Source: CAXXOK01 sp963664595 (GTDB lineage: Bacteria > Bacillota > Clostridia > Christensenellales > Aristaeellaceae). Taken from it: 64,000 bases of DNA. This document shows positions 7,214 to 16,976 of this stretch, piece after piece. The first letter of the stretch is position 1, and each line of letters opens with the position of its first letter. The translations under genes and the position numbers were made by a program. The stretch spans positions 62,001 through 126,000 of the forward strand of contig CAXXOK010000006.1 in assembly GCA_963664595.2 (NCBI GenBank), read 5' to 3'. The notes beneath the pieces are model-generated. The model did no database searches and was not told the DNA's origin. It saw only the letters and a program-made list of their open reading frames with translations.

Positions 7214-8979
7214 GGGAGATTGAGCACCTCCCCGCTGTCCGTGATGGTAAAGCGCCGCATGCCGTAATGCTCCGCGTCCGTGGACACCGTATCAAACGGG
7301 ATCTGCGTATAACCGCTCTCGTTTTCGGCCGTTACGCGCCAGTAGTAGGTGCCGGGCGGAAGCATCGGCGCGGTGGTGCCGATAAACAGCTGCGGTTCGC
7401 CGTCGTACACGAGCGCGTCCCCCGCAAAGGACCAGTCCGTGGCGATCTGCGTTGTGTAGGAAACCATCTCGGAGGAAAAATTGTAGGCGTCGCCCCAGAC
7501 CAGGTCGAGCGTATCATCCTCGCGCGTCACATTGCCCAGGAAGAACGGCATCGGCTTTTGCAGCGAAAGCAGGAAGCTCTGGTAGGCGGTTTCCACATCG
7601 TTTGGCATGCGCTGGTAGATCAGCTCCTGCTGCTCCACGGTGCAGGTCAGGTTCACGAGGTCCGGCATCCGCCGGGTGAAGGCATCCACCACCGTGCGGT
7701 AGCGGGCAATCTCGGCCCTGATCACCTCGGGGGTGATCAGGTCATGCAGCCGCTCCATCTTGTCGGCCAGCGCGTTGCGGTAGGCCTCCACACGGAGCAT
7801 GCGGTTGAACAGCACCATGCCCCAGTAATTGGATACGCCGGTCTGCCAGTCGCTCGCGCCGTAGGTTTTGCCCAGTATATCATGCTCGCTGCTGGTCAGG
7901 CAGCCGTCGCCGTCCCAGCAGATAAAATACCAAACGTCGCTGTTGACGGGGCTGTAAAGCAGGTAGTTCTGGGAGTTGGTATCGGTGTTGCCCATCAGGA
8001 TATTGTAGGCCAGAAAGCTGGTGACGTTATCCAGGTTAAAATAGGTATCCATTGTTTTCTCAATGGGCACGGTATAATCGTTCACGGCGTCCAGCATGGC
8101 AAGCAGCTTGGTGTGGTCCTCCGTGGTTTTGGGCTCCAGCACCAGGTTGAACGCCTCCGCGTCGTACAGGGGATCGGTGGCCAAACGCAGCTGATCCTCA
8201 TAGCGGAAAAACTCGCACATGTTGGCCTTGTACAGGTTTCCGTCGCGGCTGAGGCTGTGGTTGCGCAGATAGCGGCCGTTGGGCAGCTCCACCTGTGTAA
8301 ACAGGCCGTAATCGGAAAAGGCGGTTTCGCCCGCGGTTTCATCCTTGATGAACACCTGCACAAACTGTGTGCGCAGGCTGGTGATGCCGGGCACCCTTTG
8401 CAGCAGGGTGAAAAACAGCATGTTGCGCAGCCGGGTCGTATCGTAGGGGTGCTTGTTCAGCGCCAGGGCGCGCTGGCCGCGCCATAGCCCGGCGGTATCG
8501 TACAGATCAATCCGGTAGGACTTCTGCGGCGAGTTTGTGCTGGACCGGCCGCGCACGTTCAGGGTGGCGTTGGCGGTCTGCGTGCCGTAGCCGATGTCCC
8601 CCGGCAGCGGGCCGTAGGCGTCGCCGGGCTGGAAAAGGATCTCGGTTCTGATCTTGGGCACGTTGCCCATGCTTTGCAGGTTTTTGTAGCTGTTGACCTC
8701 CGCAAACGTATGGTTGGTGCCGCTGGCCGCGGTGCCGCCCTTGACGGTGATGTAAAAATGAGCAAGGGAGGCCGGATCCTGATCCTTGTACAGGGCAGCG
8801 TCATCCGTAAGGGACAGGTCGGCGATATCCTCCACGGGCACTTTTGCCACAGTGCGCGCGGCCGTGGAAGCCGCGGCGGACGGATCGGCGGTTTCCGTTT
8901 GGGTTTGGGGTACGCAGCCGGTCAGCAAAAGGCCGACGGCCAGCACCCCGGCGATTAACAGTAAGCGTTTGGTTCTCAT
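7210..8979 (-). CDS. CotH-kinase family lipoprotein of the pel operon
   Basis: A 589-residue surface lipoprotein. The signal peptide ends in the lipobox LLTGC, with Cys22 as the lipidation site. A CotH protein-kinase-like domain covers roughly residues 75-420; MGNTDTNSQNY near residue 330 and CWDGDG near residue 355 occupy the positions of the family's catalytic loop and metal-binding aspartates. A fibronectin-like C-terminal region follows (WGDAYNFSSEM to YYWRVTAEN, about 500-565). CotH proteins phosphorylate spore-coat proteins in Bacillus; the substrate here is unknown. The ATG at 8979 has AAGGAG 10 bp upstream, and the pelG stop overlaps it (ATGA). An in-frame extension to 9030 has no ribosome binding site. 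Confidence 0.85.
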   Translation of the reverse strand: MRTKRLLLIAGVLAVGLLLTGCVPQTQTETADPSAAASTAARTVAKVPVEDIADLSLTDDAALYKDQDPASLAHFYITVKGGTAASGTNHTFAEVNSYKNLQSMGNVPKIRTEILFQPGDAYGPLPGDIGYGTQTANATLNVRGRSSTNSPQKSYRIDLYDTAGLWRGQRALALNKHPYDTTRLRNMLFFTLLQRVPGITSLRTQFVQVFIKDETAGETAFSDYGLFTQVELPNGRYLRNHSLSRDGNLYKANMCEFFRYEDQLRLATDPLYDAEAFNLVLEPKTTEDHTKLLAMLDAVNDYTVPIEKTMDTYFNLDNVTSFLAYNILMGNTDTNSQNYLLYSPVNSDVWYFICWDGDGCLTSSEHDILGKTYGASDWQTGVSNYWGMVLFNRMLRVEAYRNALADKMERLHDLITPEVIRAEIARYRTVVDAFTRRMPDLVNLTCTVEQQELIYQRMPNDVETAYQSFLLSLQKPMPFFLGNVTREDDTLDLVWGDAYNFSSEMVSYTTQIATDWSFAGDALVYDGEPQLFIGTTAPMLPPGTYYWRVTAENESGYTQIPFDTVSTDAEHYGMRRFTITDSGEVLNLP

Positions 8980-10476
8980 CCCTGTATATCTCCTTTTCCG
9001 GAAGTTCCCGCGGTTTGTGTTATTTTCCAACGGCGCCTGCCCGGGTATTCAGCCTTGCGGCAAGCTTGGCCCAGCGGCCCCGCCTTTTGCACCGCAAGCA
9101 CCGGCTGCCCGCAGTACACATGGTAATCGATGCTGCGCACGTAGTGCAAAAGCCGGAACAGCCCGAACGCGTACATCGCGAAGCCCGCAGCGGTCATCCC
9201 CAGACCGTAGTACAGGGAATCCAGATTCCTGATAAACAGCGTGCCCGCCAGGTTGAGGGTGAAGTAGAGCAGGCAGGTCATCAGCGCCCCGGCGCGGTCG
9301 TTGAAGTACAGCTGCAGCAGCAGCATGCAGTTACCGATGGCATAGGCGCTGTAGCCGATGGACATGATCTGGAACATGCCGATCATATCCCGGGTAAAGC
9401 TGAGGGATTCCAGCACGTAGCGCATGAGCACCGTAAACAGCACCATTACGAAAACCTGGATCTGCGTGAGATTGAAAATTTCCTGGGACAGCATGCTTTT
9501 CATGTTGTCGCGAGCCAGGCGGATCTCCGCCAGGGTGCCGCCGGTGGTGATGGTGGAAAAATACTCTTTATATTTCTGGTAGAAATTCACTTCCACCGAG
9601 ATCACAAAGTTGATGCTCGTGGGAACCGCCACCAGATAGGCGAAAAAGGCTGCCGAATCGTGCAGCGGCGCGTGGCGGAACTGCCCCGCCACCACCTCGC
9701 TCAGCGGGGAGAACCACATGACGATGATGTGCACAAACGCGCCCGCCATGCTGAAAAAGCCGGTGAAAACCAGATCGGGATACTTGCCGATCCACTCCAC
9801 AAACGCGAAGATGCTGCCCTTGCCCACCGGGAAAATGGTGAGCAGCACACGGGTGAAGGAGACCAGCATCACGCCGTAGCCGCAAAACAGCGAAAGCATG
9901 ATGGCGGTGACCGGGCTTATCCCCGCGGCCAGCAGCGCGATGCTCAGCCCGAACACGGTAACCACCCCCGGCCAGGAACCCCAGCAGGATGCGGCGGTAA
10001 TCCTTGGCCGCCGTGATGTAGGCCATCTGGAGCCACACCACGAGGATTTCCACAAATAAAAACAGGTTGATGACCCGGTCCAGAATGTCGATCTGGTCCG
10101 CGTGCCACAAAAACGCGCCGTAGGCGATCCCGCCGGGGAGGATCAGCAGCAGCGCGCCGCCGAACAGCGACGGCAGGATCCGCTCGTTGAGCTTCTGGTA
10201 CAGCATATCGGCCACATACCGGGATAACAGCATTTGCAGCAGGGAGCTTAAAATCAGCGAGCCCAGCATGGCGTATACCATCAGCACGACCATGGTTTCC
10301 GTTTCGATGTCCGTGGCGCCGAACGCGCGGGTGAGCAGCTGCACACCCAGCAGCATGGCGATGGCCAGCACCATGGTGCCGGTGGTTACGATACCGGCAT
10401 AGGCATAGGCGCGCACCTTGGAGATGGCGCCGCGGCCCACAAACAGCTTTTTCAGCTCAAATCCGATTCCTGCCAT
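8976..10476 (-). pseudogene. pelG: PelG, Pel exopolysaccharide transporter (one frameshift)
   Basis: Inner-membrane flippase-like protein with about twelve membrane segments that pairs with PelF for Pel synthesis and export. The N-terminal signature GIGFELKKLF is characteristic of PelG. The frame breaks in a run of five C at 9965-9969: removing one base joins the N-terminal frame at LGFLAG to VVTVFGLSIALL, after which the protein runs intact to the stop, about 499 residues in all. This is a single homopolymer indel, so a sequencing error is as likely as real inactivation. The start ATG overlaps the pelF stop as TAATG, and the stop overlaps the CotH ATG. Identity is firm; functional status is uncertain. 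Confidence 0.85.
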
Positions 10477-11909
10477 TATGCCTGCCACTTTCCCGCCGCG
10501 ATGCTTTCGGCTTTTTCATAGATTTTGGTATACGCGTCGATCATCTGCTCGTGCCCGTACAGGGCGTTTACGCGTTGGCGGCCGACTACGCCCATCTCCC
10601 GGCGCAGCTCCGGGTTCTGGCACAGGGTGAGCATCGCGTCCGCCAGCTCACCCTGGTGCATCACGGGCACGCAGAGGCCCGCGATACCCAGGCTGTCGTC
10701 GTCGCCCTCCAGCAGCTCGCGGCAGTTGCCCACGTTGGTGGTTACCGCCGGCCGGCCCGCGGCCATCGCCTCCAGCACGGCGAGGGGCTGGCCCTCCGAT
10801 ATGCTGGTCAGCAGGGTGAAATCAATCCGCTGCAGATACTCCTGCACGTTCACGCGCCCGTAAAGGTGACGTTGGTAAGCTCCAGGTCCTGGCGCAGCTG
10901 CAGGCACTCGTTGTAGTACTCCTCATCCTCGTCCGTGGGGCCCATGATGTGCAGCCGAACCTGGGGAAACTCCGCGCTGACCCGCGAAAAGGCGTACAGC
11001 ATGGTTTTGATGTCCTTGATGGGCACGATGCGCACCACGGCGCCGATATCCCACAAACCCGTCCGGCTCCTTGAGGGGAATGCTTTCAAACCGCTCGATG
11101 TGCACGCCGTTGCGGATGACCGCGCACTTGTCCGCGTCGCAGCCGATTTCCTGCTGGATGTAGCTGGCGCGCTGGAACAGGGAGGTTACCTGGTCGGCAT
11201 AGCGGTAGGCGCAGCGTGTGAACATATAGAACATGTTGATCCACAGGTCCTTGAAATGGGAGGGTACCCAATCGCTGCGCAGGATCTCCTCCTCACGCTC
11301 ACGGGTGTAAATACCGTGCTCGGTCAGCACATAGGGCTTGCGGTAATACTGCGCCGCCATGCTGCCCAGCACGCCTGCGTACCCCGCCGATACCGAGTGG
11401 TACAGGTCGGCCTTGGGCGGCGTGCCGCCCAGCAGGTATAACAGTGGCAAAAACATGGAGCGCATGGTCCAGAACAGATCGGTGAAGCCCACAAAGGGAT
11501 AGCGCTCCGTGCAGATCTCCTGCAGGATGGCAAAAAAAATCGCGGGTTGAGCAGAAACTCCAGCCCCTTGTGCCGGTCGTTTTGGAAGAGCGCGAAAATT
11601 TCGTTCCAGTCCGGGTTCTGGGAGGAGAGCATTTCGCGGATCGCCTCGTACTGCGGCTTGGTCAGGCGGTAGCGCCGGGGGTTCTTGCGCAGGGTTTCGT
11701 GGATGACCGAATCCAGATAAACGTCAACCACCTTCACCACGTTGCCGGGCGGGCTGATAGGCAAAGTGCCCGCGTGCTTTTTCCTGCGCGCCGATGGCCC
11801 ATACCACAAACTCGTGCTGGGGCATGCTCTGGATGAGCGCCTGCAGCCAGGACGATACGCCGCCCGCCACAAACGGGTAGCAGCCCTCGGCGATAATGCA
11901 TATTCTCAC
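10476..11909 (-). pseudogene. pelF: PelF, GT4 glycosyltransferase (about four frameshifts)
   Basis: Cytosolic glycosyltransferase of family GT4 that polymerises the Pel polysaccharide. Pieces in different frames line up in order: RICIIAEGCYPFVAGGVSSW at the N-terminus, then the region around RRYRLTKPQYEAI, then YVLTEHGIYTREREEEIL with the His-containing GT4 loop, then VVRIVPIKDIKTML, and finally the C-terminal Rossmann half with ISEGQPLAVLEAMAAGRP. The last is the sugar-nucleotide E-x7-E-like region. Frame changes fall near 11740, 11535 (a run of eight A), 11055 and 10860. The GTG start at 11909 overlaps the upstream TGA. No true nonsense substitution was seen apart from the frame changes. 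Confidence 0.8.
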
Positions 11910-13742
11910 GTTCCGGCCTCCCACAGCACACGGACAACCGCTTCGTCCGCGCGAAGCCAGTAAAACCCGTCCGAGATTTTAATAAGCTCGCCGCCGGTGA
12001 CGGACGCCGGAACCGCCCGCGTGCGCAGCGCAAGCCATACCCTCGTCAAAAAAGTTGGACAGCGTAAGCGTAAGGCCCCGGTCGTCCTCCTCGCGCTGCA
12101 CGCCGACCCGGGAAAACCGCTGCACGGCGCCCGCGCCCTCCGACGCCGTCAGGTACCGCAGATCGGGATAGGTTTCGGCAATCTGATCAATCCGCTCCTC
12201 AAACAGGTTGAACATCTCGGCCCAGCTGAGGTTCTTGCTGCGCTTCGTATCCAGAATATCGTCGGGGTGGATGAAGTGGGAGAACACGCCGTGGAGCAAA
12301 AGCTCCTGTGCGGCGACGAAATCCATATACTCATCCGTTTCAAAGCCGGAGGTTATGCGCGGCACGTTAATGGCGCCGTCGGCCCTCGTCAAACTCCTGC
12401 ACCAGGGCGTCCACGCCCTCCTCGCGCAGGTACAAGCCCCGAGATCACCCGGATGTTGGGCAGGGTGCGCAGCAGCGTTCTGTGCCCGATCTCGCTCAAC
12501 AGGTTGGAGGGCGGCACATAGGTTTGGAAATCCGCGTTGATATACAGCGTTTTTGCCGTAGCGGTAGAGCTCAATCAGGCTGTGGCTCATCGCGTTGGTG
12601 GACGGCCACGGCATGTAGTCCACCCCGTTGTAATCAAAGTCCGCCATTACACAGGGGCATGTGGTTGTAGCCCGTGCAGCCCCATCTCCCCGCCGGAGTG
12701 CAGCAGCTCTGCCGTGTAGTATTTCAGCAGCGAATCATCCACCCCTTTGGTGGTAAAGGGTCCGCAAACGTTACTGTTGTAGGTTTCAATCAGCACGCCG
12801 GTATAGCGGATACCGTGATCCCAGGCAAGCTGCTTCATATCCGGCCACCAGTGATTGCGGAAAAAGCCCTGAATGCTGTAGCCGAACTGCCGCTTGAGCT
12901 GCTCGTTGAAGCCTTCGGGCTGCGGCGCGGGAAAATCGTCGATAAACACCATGCCTGCGTTGATGATGGGGTAGACCAGCGTATCGTTGAGCGCGGCCAT
13001 CACCGCCAGGGCAAACCCGCGTCCGCCCCGGTTGACCATCCAGCGTGGGTGTTGAGCACCGCGATGCGGCCCAGGCCGGAGGGCCGCTCCCACAGCAGCG
13101 GAATGGCGATATCCCCGCCCGACACGATGTGCACCGTGCAGGCGGCGTCCAGCTGCACGATAAGGGCGTAGTCGGCCAGCCCTCCGCTTTCGCTGTACTC
13201 GGCGTCGCCCCACAGCGGCAGAAGGCCGGTGATAATACCGAAGCGACCCGTACGGCTGGTAATCATGGTCGTATTCGATAATGCCCAGCTTACGGGAGAT
13301 CACCCGGAACACATTGTCGATCACGGGGGTCATCATCAGCGCGAAGCGGCCGCCGTTTTCTACCCAGGCAAAGATCGCGTCCAGGTGGCCCTGCAGCGGC
13401 ACCAGGGACTGGCTGCAATACAGAAAGGTATCGAAGGGCGGCGAGGTCCGGCAGGGGATCGGCGGAAACATCAAAGGTCTGGTAGGCGTAGCGTGTTTCA
13501 TTCAGTGTGCTGGTCAACGCGGTGGAAAACGACAGTTCCACCGTATCCGACGGATTATAGGCGACCAAAATCCGGGCCGGGCCGGTCTGCGCGGCGGCGG
13601 CCGGGACGGGATCTTCCAGCAGCGCGATAGACATGCCGCGCGCCTCAATGCTGATGCCCGTCATTTCGGCCAGCAGCAGCCCGGCAAATACGATCATCAC
13701 GACCATCGGCAGCAGGTATCGGAGGATGGATCTCTGTTTCAT
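11906..13742 (-). pseudogene. DUF2194 protein, polysaccharide-deacetylase-like (about eight frameshifts)
   Basis: Product of about 610 residues once frames are joined. It starts with a membrane anchor (ILRYLLPMVVMIVFAGLLL, residues 5-23), followed by an extracytoplasmic region. FIDDFPAP (near base 12940) and a rebuilt HGYNH (near base 12665) resemble the metal-binding Asp and HxxxH motifs of NodB-type deacetylases. The C-terminus is recovered as KISDGFYWLRADEA before the TGA at 11906. Frame changes occur near 13440, 13250, 13035, 12665, 12553, 12437, 12390 and 12015. DUF2194 genes accompany pelF in Clostridia; I infer a role like the PelA deacetylase domain. The ATG overlaps the pelE stop (ATGA). 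Confidence 0.68.
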
Positions 13743-14624
13743 GGCATCAGCCCCCGGAAAAAGTTGAGGTGCTCGCGCCCGGCGGCCGTAAAATCGACAT
13801 TCTTCTGCTGCACGCGCCCCAGCAGCGTCCGCATCCCCTCCTGGTCGCGCGTTTCCGCGTACACGCGCATGCCTTCCAGCCAGGATTTTTCATCCTTGGG
13901 GTACAGCTCAATCAGCTGGTTGGCGGCACGCTTGGCCTCCTGTGCGTCCTGCAGGGCCAGGGAGTTGCTCACCTTGATGCGCAGAATGGACGGATCGGTC
14001 TCCAGCGAAAGCAGGTTGTCCAGTGCGTTTTGGAGCACCAGCCGCTGGCGGTGCAGCAGCTGCCCCTCCAAAAGCCCGCTGGTGCAGTAGCGGTTGAGCA
14101 GTTCAATATATTGGTGGTGCGTATCCAGCGAGGTTTTGCGCTTGGCAAGCTCCAGCTGCAATTGCTGGAGCTCCAGCTGAAAATGCCGCTGGATCTCCAT
14201 GATGGACGCGGTGGCGTAATGGGCGGTTTCGCTGTCGTCGTTGTTGCGGGCGACAAGCAGCAAATCCAGATACCGCATGGGATCGGAGCGCAGAACGTTC
14301 ATCACCAGGGTGCGGCGCTTCTGCGGATCGTTGATCAGCAGGGCTTCCTCCAGCGGCACGGCGCTTTCCACCCCGGTGCGCGCCACGATGCGGACGCGGT
14401 GCTTTTCCTCCTGCTGGGACAGCCAGTCCGCGTCCGGCGGCCGGGTGCCCAGTGAGCGGATCAGCGCGTATCCGGCGATCGGCCCGAACACCGGCAGCAG
14501 CAGAATCCAGCCGAAGTGCGCAAAGTTGAAAAGGTGGTGTTTTCCCCGCACCGCAATCAGCAGCACGCCGCACAGCCAGCTGATGAAAGGATAGCGCCAG
14601 CAAAACGATATCGGTGCTCGACAT
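13739..14624 (-). pseudogene. pelE: PelE-like membrane/TPR protein (one frameshift near the start)
   Basis: Product of about 295 residues with two N-terminal membrane helices (LALSF-ISWLCGVLLIAV and FGWILLLPVFGPIAGY), then a soluble helical part. The latter includes a long coiled coil (IMEIQRHFQLELQQLQLEL) and TPR-like helices to the end. Gram-negative PelE has the same plan of two membrane helices plus TPRs and contacts PelD. The frame slips at TCC TTT CAT near 14585; dropping one T restores FISWLCGVLL. The ATG at 14624 follows AGGAGG inside the pelD stop region. Primary similarity to PelE is weak, so the assignment rests on order and architecture. Confidence 0.6.
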
Positions 14625-14625
14625 G

Positions 14626-16750
14626 CTAGGCCTCCTTTGAGGCGACCGAGCAGATCAGCCCGGAGTTGCGGAAGCGTTTCTCTCAATCTGGGGCAGGTTT
14701 TCCAGGCTGGCCTGGGGCAGCAGCACATAGTACTGGCCGTTGGAAAGCCTCCCCGCGATATCGGTGCTGCGGGTGGCGCGGCCGATGCGGCGGTCGAACT
14801 CCTCGATGGAGGAGATGTTGTCCACGCTCTGCACGGTTAGCAGCAGGTAGGCGGAGGCGCGTTTTTTTGCGCATCTGGCTGTACACGCCCAGCGTGGAGC
14901 GGAAGGCCTTGTCCGACAGGATGTGCGTGTTGCGGATGTACATATCCGGCGCCGAATCAAAGTAATGCAGCGCGCGCACCATGGAGGACTGCACCAGCCC
15001 CGATACCACGTTGAACAGGTTTTGCCGGTACAGGGTTTGCTGCTCAAAGGGCACATCCCACAGGGCGATGATGGCGATGGTTTTGCCGTCCTGCGAGATG
15101 GGGGCGCAGAACGCCGGATAGCCGGGCTCCAGATTGGTATTGGCGAACATTTCCCCTTTTTCGTACATATTGGCCAGCAGGGGGTATTTTTGCATGTCCA
15201 TGGATTTGGGCAGGTCGGTCAGCGCGCGGGAGTGCACCACAAGCCGCGCGAAGGAGGACGCGCCGCTGTATGAATACAGCGCTACGCTGTTGTTTTGCAT
15301 GACGTCCTCCAGCACGTCCAGCGTGGATAAAAACACCTGCTCGGGCTGGAGGGTATCCAGCTCCTGGGTGATGGCGTAGATGCGGCCGTAGCTGTCGCGG
15401 AAGCGCAGCACCTGCTCCTGGAGAAGGTTGCGGTCCTCATCCACCTGCTTATACATGGACTGCATAAACTCGGTTTCCTCGTCGCGCTGTTTCATCTCCC
15501 GCTGGATGGAAACCAGCTGCTCGGCATGGCGGTCGCGCAGATAGCCGAAAAAACCGCCGCCCAGAATATACATGATCAGCGGCAGCCAGTTATCCGTGTT
15601 GTACAAAAGCAGGTATACGTCCCTGCCGTCCTCAAACCAGCTGAAGCTGTAGGCGACGCAGGCGATGACCCCGGCGGCCATGCCGATGGGGCCGCCGTGC
15701 AGGCTGCCCATCAGGATTACGTAAAACAGCCAGTAATCCAAAAAGCGGTAGGTGGCGTTGGTATCGGAATAGCGCACCAGCAGCTCGGCCAGCGCGGCGA
15801 ACACAATCAGCTCCACCCATGGCAGCGCGCTGCCGAACAGGCGGCGCAGCGTGGTTTGCACCCGCTGGCGCACCGGGCGCCTGGCTTTGGATACGCCTGC
15901 GTTGGCAAAGATTTCGTCCATCTCTCCCATCCAGCGGTGGCGCGGCAGCCACCCCGCCTGGGTGGCGGCTTTGCATTGCAGCATGGGATGGGTGGGCTGG
16001 TTATTCATGAACGTGATTCTGAGCCCCGGCAGGCTGGCATGCAGAAGCGAGGCCATTTCCCCGCAGGAGAACGCTTCCCCGTAGGCCAGGTGCGTTACCC
16101 CGGCAAGCCTGCGCTCCAGCGCGAGGGTGAGGAACAGGGCCAGGTCGTCAACATGCAGAAAATCGCAGGGCTCTTCGGGCGTGCCGTTTAAAATCAAGGT
16201 CTGTCGTTTTCCCGGTATTGGCGGGCGCGGCTGAAAAACGAGTCCTCCAGGCCGGGGTCGTACAGGTGGGTGACACGGATCAGCAGTGTGCGCATGGCGC
16301 TGGGCTCGATGCAGCGGAGCACCTCCTCCGCCGCGTTGATCAGGATGCCCGTCGGCGTTTCCGGCAGGGGGGTTTCATCCTCCCGCCCGGCCTGCGCTGG
16401 GTTGAAAACGCGCGCGTCCGAGATCAGATAGAAATTTTCCACTCCGGCGCCGGCCGCGGTGTGCTGCAGCTGGAACAGCGCGTCCAGCATGGAGCCCTGT
16501 ATGGAACCGTATGCGCTTGAATCCTCACTTTGATAGGCGTAAAAAAACACGATCAGCCCATAGCGCCCCGCCTTGACGACCTGCGTGGCCTCGGGGCTTC
16601 CGGGCGACATCTCGTGAAACGTGATCTTTGCCTGCGTGGGCGCAGGGGGCAGGCTGTGGCCGAGCAGCGATACCTGATGCCCTTCCGCACCAGTCTGTCC
16701 ACCATACCCCAAACCAACGGGGAGAGGATACCAGTCAGCAGGATTTTCAA
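14626..16750 (-). pseudogene. pelD: SDR-PelD fusion, c-di-GMP receptor-like (about four frameshifts)
   Basis: First gene of the pel operon, about 705 residues. Residues 1-270 resemble an NAD-dependent epimerase but with a degraded nucleotide loop (TGILSPLVWG where TGGxGFIG is expected) and no YxxxK at the usual place. Then come four membrane helices (from LPWVELIVFAALAELLV), a coiled coil, a GAF domain and a degenerate GGDEF domain. The GGDEF position reads SNGQY, but RSTD five residues before it matches the RxxD c-di-GMP inhibitory site. A TTG start at 16750 has GGAGG 8 bp upstream. Frame changes lie near 16690, 16197, 14870 and 14690; the inferred end is TAG at 14626 after GLICSVASKEA. Confidence 0.75.
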
Positions 16751-16812
16751 AATATCTATCCTCCAGATGATAACGGTATGGATCATTTTTTCATCCGACT
16801 TCAGTAATCTAT

Positions 16813-16841
16813 ATTGTATTGGATACAACGGCGTTTGTCAA
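16813..16841 (-). promoter_or_regulatory. promoter of the pel operon
   Basis: On the minus strand TTGACA (16841-16836), a 17-bp spacer, then TACAAT (16818-16813): a near-consensus housekeeping promoter about 60 bp before the pelD TTG start. A palindrome TTGTAT-TGG-ATACAA (16814-16828) covers the -10 and may bind a repressor. The divergent glycoside hydrolase gene starts at 16977, so the gap of about 225 bp carries both promoters; I could not pick the other one with confidence. Confidence 0.72.
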
Positions 16842-16976
16842 TCTATCCCCGCTGTGCACAGGGATCGGCCGATATGAAAAATGCCGGGCGCATAGGGAAA
16901 GGCCGTCCGCGGACCGAATACAGACAACCAAAACAGCCATGCGTTGGAATGGCCGAAACCGGAAAGGATGAACCCC

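Noticed and set aside
14655..14890. Active diguanylate cyclase in pelD
   Set aside because: The GGDEF motif is SNGQY, so catalysis is not expected; only the RxxD binding site remains.
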